From Rhipicephalus microplus (lineage: Eukaryota > Arthropoda > Arachnida > Ixodida > Ixodidae), in contig NC_134700.1 in the NCBI RefSeq assembly GCF_043290135.1, forward strand, positions 76,872,000 through 76,935,999: a DNA stretch of 64,000 nucleotides. The letters are read 5' to 3'. Position 1 is the first letter of the stretch. Each line of letters opens with the position of its first letter. Positions 11,262 to 22,890 of the stretch are shown here, piece after piece. The translations under genes and the position numbers were made by a program. The notes under the pieces were generated by a model. That model saw only the letters and a list, made by a program, of their open reading frames with translations. It ran no database searches and was not told where the DNA came from.

Positions 11262-12975
11262 TTCATTTCATTTCATTTTATTATACTGTCAGCCCCATTT
11301 GGGCTATAACAGGGGTGGAAAAAAACCAATATACATAAAAAAATAGGTACTCTCTATACAACTTCTAATATACATAACCATGAATGACAAGAAATAGCCA
11401 AAGCACTGTGCTCTTGAGGACCTAGAATAAGCAAAATATAAACTATACATCTTTATACACGACATCCTTTAGGCCCTTCAAGAAAGAAGGGACACATTCC
11501 GATAAGACTGTGGAATTCCGCAGCCTGTTCCTCTCACTGATCACCCGCGGAAAGAAACTGAACTTAAAACAATCGTTGTGTGATCTGGGAGGGGGGGATG
11601 CACATGTTACGCTGGTGCCTTGACGTTTCGCCAGTTTTTATATACATATACTTCGATTTGTCTATTTTTACTTGTTCTTAATTGATTAAAAAGAGTAATT
11701 TAAGTCTTTCATACTCTGTCCTTTGTTCTAGTGGTTCAAGGTGGGCCAGCTTGCAAAGCTGAGTTGGGGAGTGGCAGCGCTGGTATTTGTTATATATGAA
11801 ACTTGACGCCAATCTCTGTATTCTATCTAGCTTAGTGCGATTACTTGTTGTGTACGGATCCCATACCACCTTTGCGTACTCCATAATTGGCCGTACGAGA
11901 GCCTTGTAAGCCAAGCATTTGATTTCCGGGCTAGCATGGTGCCGATTTCTCCGAAATCTCCACAACGCTTTGTTAGCCTTAGCACAAACGGAGTCTACAT
12001 GCAAATTCCATCGTAGATCGGAAGTTAATAATAAACCCAAATATTTGTGTTGTTCTACTCTGCCAACCTCATGAGCGTTTATAGAGTAAGTCGTATTTAG
12101 AATGCGTTTTTTCCTAGTTACGGTCATCGTTACTGTTTCTGCGGCGTTTATATCCATCTGCCAAATGATGCACCAGTTTTGTATTTTTTGGAGGTTTAGA
12201 CTTAGTTCTGATTGATCGGTAGGAGACCTGACTGTTTTATGCATTACGCAATCGTCTGCAAAAAACCTTATGGGGACCGTAATATCTTTAGGTAAATCGT
12301 TGACAAAATCAAAAACAGTAGTGGGCCCAAGGCACTGCCTTGGGGAACTCCAGAAATAACATTGGCAAGGACAGATTTTTTCGTGCTGACTTGAACTTAC
12401 TGCTTGCGGTTGGAGAAAGAGGAGGAAAACCACTGTTTTAGGTTTGGGTTTTTAAAGATAGTGCTTATTTTTAACAACAGTTTAGCATGGGACACCTTAT
12501 CAAAAGCTTTTGCAAAATCTAAGAGTATCATGTCAACCTGACCTTGTGAGTTAATTTCAGAGGAGAGATTATGAACAAGTTCAACAAGCTGAGTAATAGT
12601 AGATAGGCCTTTTTGAAATCCATGTTGCTGTGAGTATAATAGGTTGTGAACATCTAGATAAGCCAAAAGGTGTTTGGAGACAATATGCTCGAGAATCTTT
12701 GAACAAGTGCTTGTGAGTGAGATGGGACGGAAATTTTTGCAGTCGTTAGTAGTACCACCTTTGTGTATCGGTATGACCTTACCAACCTTCCAAGCAATGG
12801 GAAAGCAACCACTACTTACGGAGGACTGGAAAATAATTGTCAAGTACTTCGAGACCCAAACTGCGTACCTATATAAAAATTCATTTGGTATTCCGTCAGG
12901 TCCTGCACTTTTCTTTTTGTCGATTTTAAGCAGAGTCTCCACTGCAGAAGCTCCACTGCTCTGCAACAGGAAATA
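11262..12975 (-). mobile_element. CR1/L2-like LINE, 5'-truncated copy
   Basis: The 3' end lies at 11262 and carries short TGAAA repeats on the minus strand, a tail style known from L2/CR1 relatives. The 5' end stops inside the RT at about 12970, where Penelope-like sequence begins. It sits exactly between the two inverted PLE-1 copies. Confidence 0.7.
11678..12970 (-). pseudogene. CR1/L2-like LINE reverse transcriptase fragment
   Basis: Read on the minus strand from 12970: KKSAGPDGIPNEFL, then WKVGKVIPIHKGG, FRPISLTSTCSKILE and LLDFAKAFDKV. A frameshifted SGVPQGSALGP follows near 12340, then FFADDCV (catalytic pair) and the thumb-like HKYLGLLLTSDLRWN and YAKVVWDP. At least two frameshifts lie near 12310 and 12400. 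The endonuclease and anything upstream are missing. The clade is inferred from the motifs and the TGAAA tail. Jockey-superfamily membership is secure; the exact clade is not. Confidence 0.8.
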
Positions 12976-12984
12976 GGAATGAGG

Positions 12985-15371
12985 CCGTACAAGAACGCCA
13001 GAGACCACCCGTACCACAACCTAACTTTAAGGAGAAAAATGGGAACTCGAAACTGCAGTGCAATCCTAATCGAAACATCCTTGCTCTCGAATATGACGCT
13101 GACGCTCCCATGCCACGTGATAGCCAGGAGCAGCCGAAAATTTATGAGAAAAGTGTACTCAATCTGTCAAACACAACACTCACACCCGCTCAGCTTCAAC
13201 TTTTGTCGAGAAGCTTAACCTTTTGTCCATCATCCGGTAGATTCAATGAATTTGAACTGTACCAAGACCTCGATAACTTTGCGCTTAATCTCCGCCTCCG
13301 TGAATACTTTCACGATCGCGAGGACTGTAGGGACGAGAATAGATTGATTTGTGGTGACAAATTATGGTGTGCAGGTGAGCAGAGGGAGAAACACCTCGAT
13401 ATGTATACATCAGAAGTTCAAAAAGATATCATCAGAGCGTATGAAAAAAATCGGCCATTTCGAAACAACATATCAAAGTCAGAACGAAGGGCACTCGATG
13501 AACTACGAAAAAACACTGGAATTACCATCAAACCGGCTGATAAAGGGGGCTGCATAGTAATTCTAAACACGTCGGGCTACTTAAAGGAAGGGGAACGACA
13601 ACTATCAGACACAAAATTCTACAAAGAACTTCCAATGGACCCGACTCCCGAATTTGAAAGGGATATAAAAGTAACCCTAAACAATCTTCACCGGGACGAG
13701 AAAATTACCAGCAAAATGTTAAAAGCAATGTTACCGGCCCATTCTGTTCCCGGTCGATTCTATTTGCTCCCCAAAATACACAAGGCAGGCAATCCGGGAC
13801 GTCCGATAGTATCCAGTAACAGCACATCAACAGAAAATATATCAGAATTCATCAATTCCTTAATAAAAACATCCCCCCAAATTTTCCCTAATACCTAAAG
13901 GACACAAACCACTTCATCTGCGAAACTTCAAGTCTCGACATTCCAGGCGGCAGTTTTCTGGTGACCATGGACGTCTGCACACTGTACACCAACATACCCC
14001 ACCATGACGGAATAGCGGCTATGGCTTCTGAATATGTAAAATCTGACTCATCAACTAGTGTAAGTGGCGAGGTACTGTTTACACTTCTTGAACTTGTACT
14101 AAATTATAAGCATTTAGAGTTCAATGGCAAGCATTTCCTTCGAGTAAGTGGCCCTGCAATGGGCACACAAATGGCCCCAAATTTCGCGAGCACCTTTATG
14201 GCTTCACTTGAAATCCCATTCATTGAGGGACGCACCATAAATCCTTTCTACTACAGAAGATACTTAGACGATATTTTTATGATATGGAACCATGATGAGG
14301 GAAGTCTTTTCCGCTTCATAGAGGATTTTAACAAGTGCCACCCATCAATTAAATTCACGCACGAAATTTCCAAAACTAGCATTAACTTTTTGGACGTCAC
14401 TGTCACGGTCAAAAATTACCGCTTGTCAACAAGCCTTTACAAAAAGCCTACAGACCGTCAAATGTACCTACATTTCAACAGCAGCCACCCAAAGCATTGC
14501 AAAACGGGTATTCCATATTCTCAGGCATACCGGTACCGAAGAACATGCACCGATATGCGGGAATTTGACAGACACGCGGAACACCTAAAGCATTCCTTAT
14601 TGAAACAAAATTATCCGGAAGACAATATTGACGATGCCATACTACGTGCTCGCAACGTGAACAGGAATGATATAATTAAGGGACCAAACAGAGTATCTAA
14701 AACGACTTCCCAAGTGAACCTTGTACTAACTTACTCCTCATCAGCGCCACAAATCAACAACATACGTTCCCGCCATTTCAACATAATCAGGCAAAGCAAA
14801 TGACTAACTTCTATTTTCGCGAAGCCACCTCACGTGGTGTACCGCAGGGATAAAAATCTCAACGACATTCTTGTCAGAGCAAAAATAAACACCCCCCCAA
14901 ATTCAATCACGGTACCATCCCTGCGGAAAAGCTCGATGCAAGGTATGCCCACAGATGGTCCCAACACGTGAATCTAAAGCGAACTTCTCGGATTTCAAAT
15001 TCTGCATAACTGAAAGCCTTAATTGTGACTCCAGTAACGTAATATACATGCTACATTGCAACATCTGTGGACAAGATTATATCGGCCAAACGGACACGCC
15101 ATTTCGGCTGCGCTTCAATAATCACCGGTACCATGCCACTTCACTGCCGATGCTACCTTTATCTAAACATCTGCGCCTGCCAAACCACAGTTTTGAAAAT
15201 ATCAGCGTAACTCTTTTGCAGTCCGGTTTCGCAAACAGGCACGAGCGCGAACAGCGTGAGGCATACTTTATTTTCAAGTTTCCAACATTAGTAGCCGGCA
15301 TCAACGAGGACCCCGGAAATCTCTTCTGCCTCCGAGAAGTAAGCCAGGAGGAAATTGGTGACAAAGATTGA
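12985..15371 (+). pseudogene. PLE-1 polyprotein, plus copy: RT plus GIY-YIG endonuclease
   Basis: The N-terminal part (12985-13440) includes NLSNTTLTPAQLQLLSRSL and FALNLRLREYFH. The RT shows IKPADKGGC, LLPKIHKAGNPGRP, TMDVCTLYTNIPHHDG, GPAMGTQMAPNF and RRYLDDIFMIW, so motif C is intact. The endonuclease has NVIYMLHCNICGQDYIGQTD and FNNH. Breaks: a frameshift near 13890-13910, a TGA at 14801-14803 where the minus copy keeps Arg, a frameshift near 14917, and the first Cys of the HPCG cluster changed to Tyr. This copy fills in the N-terminal region that the minus copy lacks. Confidence 0.87.
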
Positions 15372-15722
15372 TAAGGGGAAACCTTTTCTTTACGCACGCC
15401 GTCACGTAGCCCTCCCGCCACCGCGCCGACAATCTTGGGTGACCCGACACACGTCGAGAACTGAACAGCACGTGATAAAAACCGAACGTGGACGTGCACG
15501 GACAGTTGGTTTTGTTCTCAGTGTTGACAGTGGTTCTTTTTTACTTTCTTTCTTTTCTTTCTTTTTCTTTTTTGTTTTTGTTTTCGTCTTTTTTCTTTCC
15601 ACATATTTTCTTTTTTTCTCTCTTTCTTTCCTTTTTTAGTTCCCTCTCACTCTCGCAAACATCTTTCAAGGCGAGAGGGACGCGGCAGCAACGAAGTTTG
15701 GAAGTTCATCTCAGTATAACTA

Positions 15723-15765
15723 ATCCCCTGATGAAGGGAGGACCGCTCCCGAAACTGATGGGAAA
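15723..15765 (+). ncRNA. Hammerhead-ribozyme-like motif in the PLE-1 3' region (plus copy)
   Basis: CTGATGA lies at 15728-15734. A 5-bp stem follows, GGGAG (15736-15740) pairing with CTCCC (15746-15750) around GACCG, and then GAAAC at 15751-15755. CCC before the first box can pair with GGG at 15760-15762, forming a short helix I. The base triplet before GGG is GAT here instead of a good cleavage triplet, so this copy may not cut itself. The arrangement is that of the minimal hammerheads described in Penelope-like elements. Confidence 0.55.
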
Positions 15766-15815
15766 CAAATATATTTATTCTTGTTGACAACGCTCCCGTT
15801 GTGCCATATGCCATA

Positions 15816-15818
<3 letters not shown>

Positions 15819-15895
<77 letters not shown>
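15819..15895. repeat. (AT)n microsatellite, about 77 bp
   Basis: A pure AT run. It bounds the 3' end of the plus-strand PLE-1 copy, as 8735-8751 bounds the minus-strand one. Confidence 0.97.
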
Positions 15896-15896
<1 letters not shown>

Positions 15897-15929
15897 GCCC
15901 CTTGGACGGGGGTGTGTGTCACACGACAC

Positions 15930-17540
15930 AAGATCGAGTGCTCTGCCTTTGGCTGGAGGATCACAGTGCCTATTCCGAGCTGGTCACGCAGCTGCAGAAG
16001 AAAGTGGCAGCTGCCACGCCACGAGCATTATACGAAGAATCACGAACAAGAGGAAAGGAATGAAAGAGCACAATGCAGTGAGGGGTATGCTTTAAGGCGT
16101 ATATGTTTCAAGCCACATCACGTACGTTACTGCTTACGTCAATTAGAGTAGAAGCGATAGCAACAAGCCAGACACGATCATCCGCAAGGCTTACAAAACT
16201 GAATCAAGCGTACCTGACTTCACGGCCAATTATAGGCTCTTTCAGCAGGGCGTTCACAACACGCTCGCCCAAATGATCGAGGCTCAGAGAACCACGCAGC
16301 TCGAGAGACTGTCGGGCTAAAAGACCGGAAGAACCATCCTCGACTTATTCGAGATTCGTTACCACAGGATGCGGGGACTGAAGGACGCGCTATTGCCAGC
16401 AGTCAGGAAAGCTATACTCACAAAGATTATGCCCAGAAACATGCACCCAGTTCACGATGCCGAAAGGCGTAGATTTAGAGTGGAGGCAATCCTCAAAGGA
16501 CACGGCAGCCGAGAGGTTGTCGTCTTTGTCGACGCTGCTAGACACCCCTTGCCAGAACGAGGACAGCAGTTGAACGAGCGAGAGCAACAATGGCACCAAT
16601 CGACACCTGCATTCTCCATGGTGGTGGTTGACACGAGGGAACGCACTCGGGTGACGGGATCTGCGAGGCTGCCATCGTCCGAGGCGGCAGATGAAATGGC
16701 TGTAGCCCTCGCAACAGTTCATAGTGGAAACGAGGACACACTTATCGTGAGTGACGCCAAGGTGGTGGCCCGAAACTTTACAAAAGAATGAGTCTCTGTC
16801 GAGGCGGTGCACATGCTAAACGCCAGAGCCGAAGATTTCAAGTCTGGCACGATTGCTGCCAAGTCTCTCAAGTGGTTCCCCGAGCACGTGGGCGAGCTTG
16901 GCAGCGACGAAAGATCTGACCGTCCGTCGAACCACAAAGAGCGCGCCCACTTGGTTGCGAGACTGCTAACCTGCCGCGACGCAGATGAAATGTCCACCGA
17001 TGTGCGACACATCGACAATTGCGACGCAACCGAGGTTGGAGGACCTAATACCTCTGCGACGCCGATAACAGACCCCGATGCCTTACAGGCCTGCAAGACC
17101 ATCATAGTTACCTTCCACGAGATCCTTAATCATTGTGTAAATAAAAACGCGACGACGTTACTCACCACCCCCCATGCAGCTAGAGACGTCTCAGGCGTCT
17201 GATCTGAGGCGTCTGCAGACTGACACATTTGATAATCCCCGACACCTGCATAAACTGTTATTCTCGCTCCGCCCAACACTCGGCTGTCCGTGGTGCGGGC
17301 ATGAGACAGCCGACATGGCGCATATACTTTGGGATGCGATTGCGTTGTTCGCCTCCCCTACTCGGACGAGTGTGAGTGTACCCCAGGACGACTGGCTGAG
17401 TGGTGGCAAGCCACCCTTCTCAGCCCATCTGAAGTGGACCAAATCTGGGACATCGCACGATGCTCCGCGAACGATGGCTCCTGGAGGCCAAGCCCGGGCC
17501 AGTGACTGCTCGTGGGATCTGATATAAAGTTGATTACCTA
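15930..17540 (+). pseudogene. LINE (I/R1-like) C-terminal part with RNase H domain
   Basis: The RT thumb/connector end (16140-16370: DTIIRKAYKT, GVHNTLAQMIEAQRT, QLERLSG) leads to an RNase H domain. Its three acidic positions are visible in VVFVDAARH, SSEAADEMAVALA and LIVSDAKVVARNF (16500-16790). A C-terminal CPWCG...H finger (17280-17330) follows. Stops lie at about 16318 and 16789, and a frameshift around 17170-17200 brings in the final part. The 3' end at 17530 has TAAAGTTGATTACC and TACC repeats before a short ATAT. The combination of RNase H and the CCHC tail fits an I-superfamily LINE. The 5' portion is missing. Confidence 0.75.
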
Positions 17541-18301
17541 CCTACCTATATATATTCCCAACGAGAAGTAAGAGACAGCGCCCGTACGCTAGGCCGGCTG
17601 TTCTTGTTTCTGCCTTCGTTTTCCCCTTCTTTAAACTAGCCGATCTCACGCCAGTGTAGCAGTGCTGATCTTCAAGCTCCTTACGCTTTCCACGCTGCGA
17701 CCCTGAAAGGCTATATAGCTGCAAAACTCCGTCTGGAAGCCGCCAGTTGCTGTTGCGTGTTGGTCGACCTTGGCCTTACAGTTACTCGGCTTGGTTAAGT
17801 GTCAACGGTACCTCAGGTGATCGGCCTAGGCTGTGTTGTGGCAGACGGTTTTGGTTGTAAATGAGTGATCTCCCTTCTGCACCACCCGATGCCTCAAATG
17901 TCAAAATCTCAGGTTGCAGCCACTGAATGCCTCCTTGCTGCTGCAGGTCTCGTTGCTGTGCAGAAGGCGCATCTAGAGGGTAGCAGAAAATATTCTGTGT
18001 GAGAAGGGGCCTCCTTTTATTGCCTACGATGAACGTGCTGTCAGTATTTTTGAGCACTAGAACGTTGGCGGCCGTGAAATGCCAAGTTTAGTCGAGATGA
18101 GTGCAGCAGCTGCCATGAACTGATTGACAGGTTTTAGCTGCAACGTCAGATTTACGTCTGTCATAATGCCTTAAATACCAGATCTGCCCGTGTCTGAGGA
18201 GCTTATGTCACAGCTTGGCTTGAACAATCCATGGTCTTGAGCTCTAGTGACCGGTCTTCGATGACAACATTTAAAGTAGTGTTAGCTTCACTTAGAGACG
18301 C
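17541..18301. other. Unassigned region
   Basis: Short reading frames exist on the minus strand (17542-17724 and 17782-18057), but neither shows a motif I recognise. They are no longer than chance at this composition. I see no RNA gene. It may belong to the same decayed element as the gag-like fragment at 18617-19129. Confidence 0.3.
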
Positions 18302-18532
18302 TTAACTTTGAACGTTGTAGGCGGCCAGCGGCTCTAGAGGTGGTTCGGGTGGGGCCTCGAGTGTCATGACAGGTTGCTTCGGTGCAGATTTCATCAGGAT
18401 AGACGATGGAACGTCAAGAAGTTCCGGCATTGTCGGTGGCTCTGGTGGGTCTCTAAACACTGTCATGGAAGCCACCGTCTCTTCCTGACCTTCAATAAAG
18501 TCCCATGTGTCGGTCGAGAAAAAAGCTGGCAA
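18302..18532 (-). other. Proline-rich short reading frame of unknown origin
   Basis: 76 codons on the minus strand. They are rich in PPEPP-type repeats (FRDPPEPPTMPELL, TLEAPPEPPLEPL) with acidic residues. This is a low-complexity pattern seen in Gag C-terminal regions and in disordered host exons alike. I do not recognise a family. The frame upstream is open for only a short way. It lies about 85 bases downstream, in reading direction, of the gag-like fragment 18617-19129. Confidence 0.25.
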
Positions 18533-18616
18533 ATGGGTGTTTGCACGCGCTGCTGGTCTTGTAGTGTGCCTCAGTGACTGTTCTTGCTTGAATTGCGTCG
18601 TATTGTCTGGTGATGA

Positions 18617-19129
18617 TCATGTGGTTGGCAACATCATGCAATTGCAAGTCTCTGGTAAGCAACAATGCTCGCGGCCATTGTTACTGTTTACAGCGTAACT
18701 CTCTTCGATGCTCTCTCCACATGGGCTGCAGGGCACAACTTTGCCATCGAAGTGGCTTGCATCACAGCTCCCATCCGTGGTAGAGTGTCGTAGGATATAG
18801 CATCGCAGGAATATAAAGACGGCGAAAGGTATTTGTGAGCTTGGCATGCCATTCATTCCATGATCGCTGCCTGATGCTTGGTGCTGCCAGGTATGTCATG
18901 CCTTGGTAGCATCGCGAAGGTGGTCTATGGCAAATATCCACTTGCCATACTCAGGCCAAGCAAGGAGGTTGTGGAGGGAGGTAATTGTCTCAAACCACAG
19001 GAATACGTCGTCCTCGATGTGCGAATCCCCGGCACTGCCGAAACAGCCAGCGATGGTGAAAAAGGCAGGTGAGAAACCGGAGTTCAGCAACGACACGCGG
19101 TGGAGTTGATACGATAGTTCTGTGAGCAC
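18617..19129 (-). pseudogene. Possible retrotransposon gag (capsid-like) fragment
   Basis: The reading frame 18896-19129 (minus) contains FSPAFFTIAGCFG, then LHNLLAWPEYGKWIFAIDHLRDATKA, followed in sequence by a TAG where HTWQH continues. The pattern of W..Y.K...AI..LR.A.KAWH resembles the N-terminal capsid half of Ty3/gypsy Gag. The following 18617-18856 part is in a different frame. The call is by pattern only; a host origin cannot be excluded. Confidence 0.35.
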
Positions 19130-21040
19130 GCGCGAGCATTCCGCAAAGTTGCTGACCTAGAAACCAAACAAACCCTGGGTGGTGATCGCGGAGTGCGCGG
19201 TGACCCCTGTGCTCATCGCGGATTTGTCGGTGGCCCCTGTGCTTACGTACGGCAGCTGGTTACATACCTGTAGTGGAGAGAGTAGAGAGAGAAGTGAGAC
19301 GACGTCAAATGTGGCTGACGGGGCCATGCGAAACTCGCCGCTTTATTCGTCGGGACTGAAGAGGAGCCTCGGTGGCTGTCAGCGTCTGACACGTCGGGCG
19401 TGTGAAATCGTTCTCTCCTCGCGCTAAACGCGCAACACTGTGGCTATGAAATGATGATGATGATGAATGGCGATTATGATGACGCTACAGACTACCCCCA
19501 CCCCCGCGAAAATAAACCCGGAATGAAAACAATGAGAGCGTGTATACGAATATGCACCGATCCAGAACATAGTGTCCATGAGCAATCCAAGTTGCCAACG
19601 GGAAGGGACTAAATCGGCAACCAGTGTGTCTATGGCGGGTCACACTGGGAAAAGCGCAGAGCTCGAAGGAGACTCGAAGACCGTGTGGTCACAGACAGGC
19701 GGGCCCCATGATGAACTGGTGGGATGACTCAAGAGCACACCCCGTGTCGAAAATGATCGCTGCTGGCAAAAGTGGTTGGAGGTGGTGCCGTGAAAAGGCG
19801 GCGGAAAAACTGAGCCAGTGATGAAGCCGATAAGGTGCGATGCATCGAAGCGGAGCCAGAACGACCGAGTACTGAAGTGCAAATGCCGCGGCGGGGCCAC
19901 CGAACAGGCTGTCGACAAGGAGTAATGGGCTGGTCGTCTACGCGCGGGGGTCGCCGTCGATAGTACACCGGCGTCAACGTTTCGTTAAGGCTGGCGTGCC
20001 GGCAGCGGTGGTCAAGTCGGTTAACGCAAAAACACCGTGCACGAACAATGGCGCCGCGTGCACTACAGGTAGTCATGCTCACAGCAAGTGGTTGGCTATT
20101 GCGTTGGGCAGACCTAGTAGGCGCTTGCACTGTATCGAAAGCCTTGGCTGCATAGCAGGACGCCTGAAAAAGTCGTTCTGTTTTACGTTAAACGCGATGA
20201 TTTATTCTTTGCGCTGCCATGGGTGGTATACATGCAGTAGGAATGGGCATCGTCGCTCGTGTTACCAACGAACCTGCGTTGCAGGCACGCGTATGGTGGT
20301 GGCCGTCCAGCGTCAAAGACTCTGGGGGATAGTTTTGGAGCCCAGACATCATGGCCTCCGCCTGAGGGTTGAATGGCGTGCCCGTGCTCGTCGGGGCAGC
20401 CTGGTGGGTGGTACAAAACGTGAGGTCTGTCCGGCTGTTAACCAAGCTACCACGTAGTCCTCGGTGATTGTAGCAGCCTCCCGGAAGTTCGGTCGTAGCA
20501 TGTTGCGGGCAGGAACTTCAACTGCGGGAGACGTCTAGGTAAATGGTAGTGGCTGTTTGCAAGAAGTATAGTGCATTAGGTCGATTGAGAGTTACCTTCG
20601 GACATCGTCGACGGTGATGACTCCACGATCGGGGGCCGAATAGCTGGCATGACGATGTCCGTATTTGCGACTGGCTCCAAGGCGCGCGGCGAGGTTGCCG
20701 TCATGGAGCCTGACCTGCCTGAGTTGTCTGGGGTGGAGAAGGTCGAGGAAGGCGTGCAGGTGGCAGGCACGCGTGACGTACCTGAGTTCGCCAGCTCCAA
20801 GGGAACGCACCTCTCGGTGGTGAGACCAGTCGCAGTGGGAGCGTCGTCTACCTATTCATCGTGGTCAGGTGCAGGATCGGAAGTTCCTGGGACCAGATCT
20901 GAGGTAGGAGGAGTCGTAGCGAGGGCAGTGAAGTCACGGTCAATGGACGGTTGCGGGCCAGTACGTCGCCACTGCGTCGTGCTGCGACGCAGTGGCGACC
21001 CCGAGGTCGCGGGATTCTCGAAGCGGGTGGTGCATGAGGC
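19130..21040. other. GC-rich unassigned region
   Basis: Apart from a short GAT-repeat-like stretch (19450-19470, ATGATGATGATGA), I see no protein domain. Several overlapping reading frames occur on both strands, but their residue make-up is that of GC-rich random sequence (Arg, His, Pro, Ser). CCACCCCCGCG and ACATCGTCGACGG-type tracts suggest decayed repeat DNA. It may contain the remainder of the gag-like element at 21045-21225. Confidence 0.3.
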
Positions 21041-21044
21041 CATA

Positions 21045-21225
21045 GCAGGCGAGCAGCGCAGTGCCGAGGGTGTCATATGGCTTCGGGCTTGTGGTCGACA
21101 TTGAAGCAAGGTGGCGAACGTCGAGTGGCAGTGTGTCCACCAAGATGACGTGCATAATCTCAGCAATGAAAAAACGCAAGCTCAGCAATCTCAGCAATAA
21201 AAAACGGGGTTGCAAAAAATACACT
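21045..21225 (-). pseudogene. Possible gypsy gag fragment
   Basis: On the minus strand the frame includes IMHVILVDTLPLDVRHLASMS and then SPKPYDTLGTALLACYG. The order L-P-x-x-V, a short loop, P-Y-D-x-L and a following helix is a recurrent piece of Gag proteins in tick-type gypsy elements. No start, zinc knuckle or protease can be connected to it, so it is a fragment at best. Confidence 0.35.
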
Positions 21226-21424
21226 GGTAATGATCCATAAAATGTACATGCGGTCTATCATGGAATTCGGCTGTGCATTATCTTCTGGCACAGCTACTTA
21301 TAAAATGAGATCGCTAATACTGTTAAAAAGGGAAGTTTTAGGATTGTTGGTGCATTGGACTGCCCAAGTTTGTTGCTAACAACGTGCCCTACGTGGAAGC
21401 GCGTCTTCCTTAATTCCCTATTGC

Positions 21425-21660
21425 AAAAACAGCGTAATGCTGGTGCGTTTTTTTTTTGGCATTGGTACACGCTGGAGGCACTGGTACACGCTTGTAATCA
21501 CTGGCACTTCACTGAGTGCACTGCGAAAAAGCTGTGTCACACTGGTATGCGTGCGGGTGCAACCGCTGTGATGCTGGTGCGCACTGCGAAGCGCTGGAAG
21601 CGCTGGAATTTTCACTGGCAAGCGCTGGTGAATACTGGAGCACGCACTGTTTCTACCGAC
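21425..21660. repeat. Imperfect minisatellite rich in CTGG/GCGCTGG and CACTGG
   Basis: The motifs CACTGG, GCGCTGG and CTGGTGCGC recur irregularly every 8-25 bases (for example near 21480, 21500, 21550, 21590-21600, 21620). A shorter patch of the same kind occurs at 30450-30535. Confidence 0.5.
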
Positions 21661-21989
21661 GCAGCGTGCATTTTATTGTAACATGTGCCGTGGTATGTTT
21701 CGGTGTCATTGAATATAAAATGCTTGAATCGTCAGCACGTAGAGATGCTACCAAAACAAATACCGAAGATACGTAACTTTTGCGGCGCACGTACGTATCG
21801 CAGCATTTATAACGCCCCTTTTTCGCATATATCCCCGCGTATATTGGTCTTATTCGCATGATTCGTGTATTGCTATAACGATTCTAAGTTACAGTGTTTG
21901 TAAGCCTGGAGCTGCATGCCACTCCTAGCAGAAACAGGAAATTTTTTTTGCCGCAAAGTTGACAAAACGTAAATGAGCTCTCTCGATCG

Positions 21990-22890
21990 CTTCGCGAGAT
22001 TTCCCAGCGGAGGCGAAAAAAAAAGCTGTCGTTTGATTCCGCCACACCGCATAACAGTATGTCTGGCCATGTTTATCCTTCTACTTAGTTTAGGTAAGAG
22101 TTAGAAATGTTCCGAAGCTAAGATGCAGAATCTTCAACCATCCCATCTCACCGCGTCGAGGGCGGTCTTACCCAAAGTGCATGGCCCAGCGAGCATTAAA
22201 CCTGTCGTTCCTGCCGCGTTGATTTATACGTTACCGGCGCTTCTTGCTTCAAATACGCACAACTATAAAGTGTGAGAATAGCTATAAAGTATAGTTTAGA
22301 CATCCTTGAACCTAAATTATGTATTTTGTCTTGTGTCGATTTTCGCACAAGGAGCGCTGACGCTTGAACAGCTACACAGGCTGTCACCGAAAGCTGCCGG
22401 CTGCACTTAGCCGGTACTTCTCTTACTGATATGCAACAACTCGTAATTTTCAGTTGGTGATTTCGTACGCCTTCATAAACTGACGCCATGGCAAACGTTT
22501 TCAGTGGCTTCCATTGGTGTTTCTAAGGGTGTTTTTTTATTTGTTGGTATTGATATAACTGCATGTATCTGTACACTGGCACGCCCGCTGTACACTGCCA
22601 GCGGAGGCCAGAAAAAAGCTGTCGCTCAGCATCGCCACTCCTAAAAGGCATTTCTGGCGTTGATTGACCTTCCACTTACTTCAGGTACAGTTTAGGTAAC
22701 AGTTAGATATGTTGCAAAGCTCAAATGCAGAAACTTCAAGCATCGCAACTCAGCTGCTTCGAGAGCAGCCTTACCCAGTGCCCCGTCCCAACGAGGCCTA
22801 TTGTGCCGGCCACGTCGGTGCACATGCTGCCAGCGATATTTACTTCAAGTAGGCACAATTGTGAAGTGTAAGAATGACTTTACATGCACA
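21990..22890. repeat. Two units of a diverged tandem repeat, period about 600 bp
   Basis: 22000-22300 and 22595-22885 align in order. The shared landmarks are CCAGCGGAGG...AAAAAAGCTGTCG, GTTTAGGTAA(G/C)AGTTAGA, ATGCAGAA(T/A)CTTCAA, a GAG(G/A)GC(G/A)G(T/C)CTTACCCA block, TACTTCAA-like and GTG(A/T)GAATA/GTAAGAATG. Similarity is moderate and there is no coding. It resembles a satellite-like or duplicated non-autonomous repeat. It is not the same sequence as the repeat at 4590-5573. Confidence 0.6.

Larger units (their letters stand above)
12976..15818 (+). mobile_element. Penelope-like element PLE-1, plus-strand copy
   Basis: It carries the long ORF region from about 12985, a pyrimidine-rich 3' region (15530-15640), a hammerhead-like motif and a 3' end (GTTGACAACGCTCCC...CCATACC) at the AT tract. 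The last ~2.3 kb is the inverted partner of 8752-11261. Its 5' end abuts the CR1/L2-like fragment. Confidence 0.85.

Noticed and set aside
16390..16812. 140-codon minus-strand frame over the LINE RNase H region
   Set aside because: It mirrors the plus-strand RNase H domain, which has the expected acidic motifs.
19130..21040. Host gene candidates in overlapping GC-rich frames (19729-20130, 19996-20457, 20649-21104)
   Set aside because: Frames on both strands are equally long, residue composition is that of GC-rich random sequence and no domain is visible.
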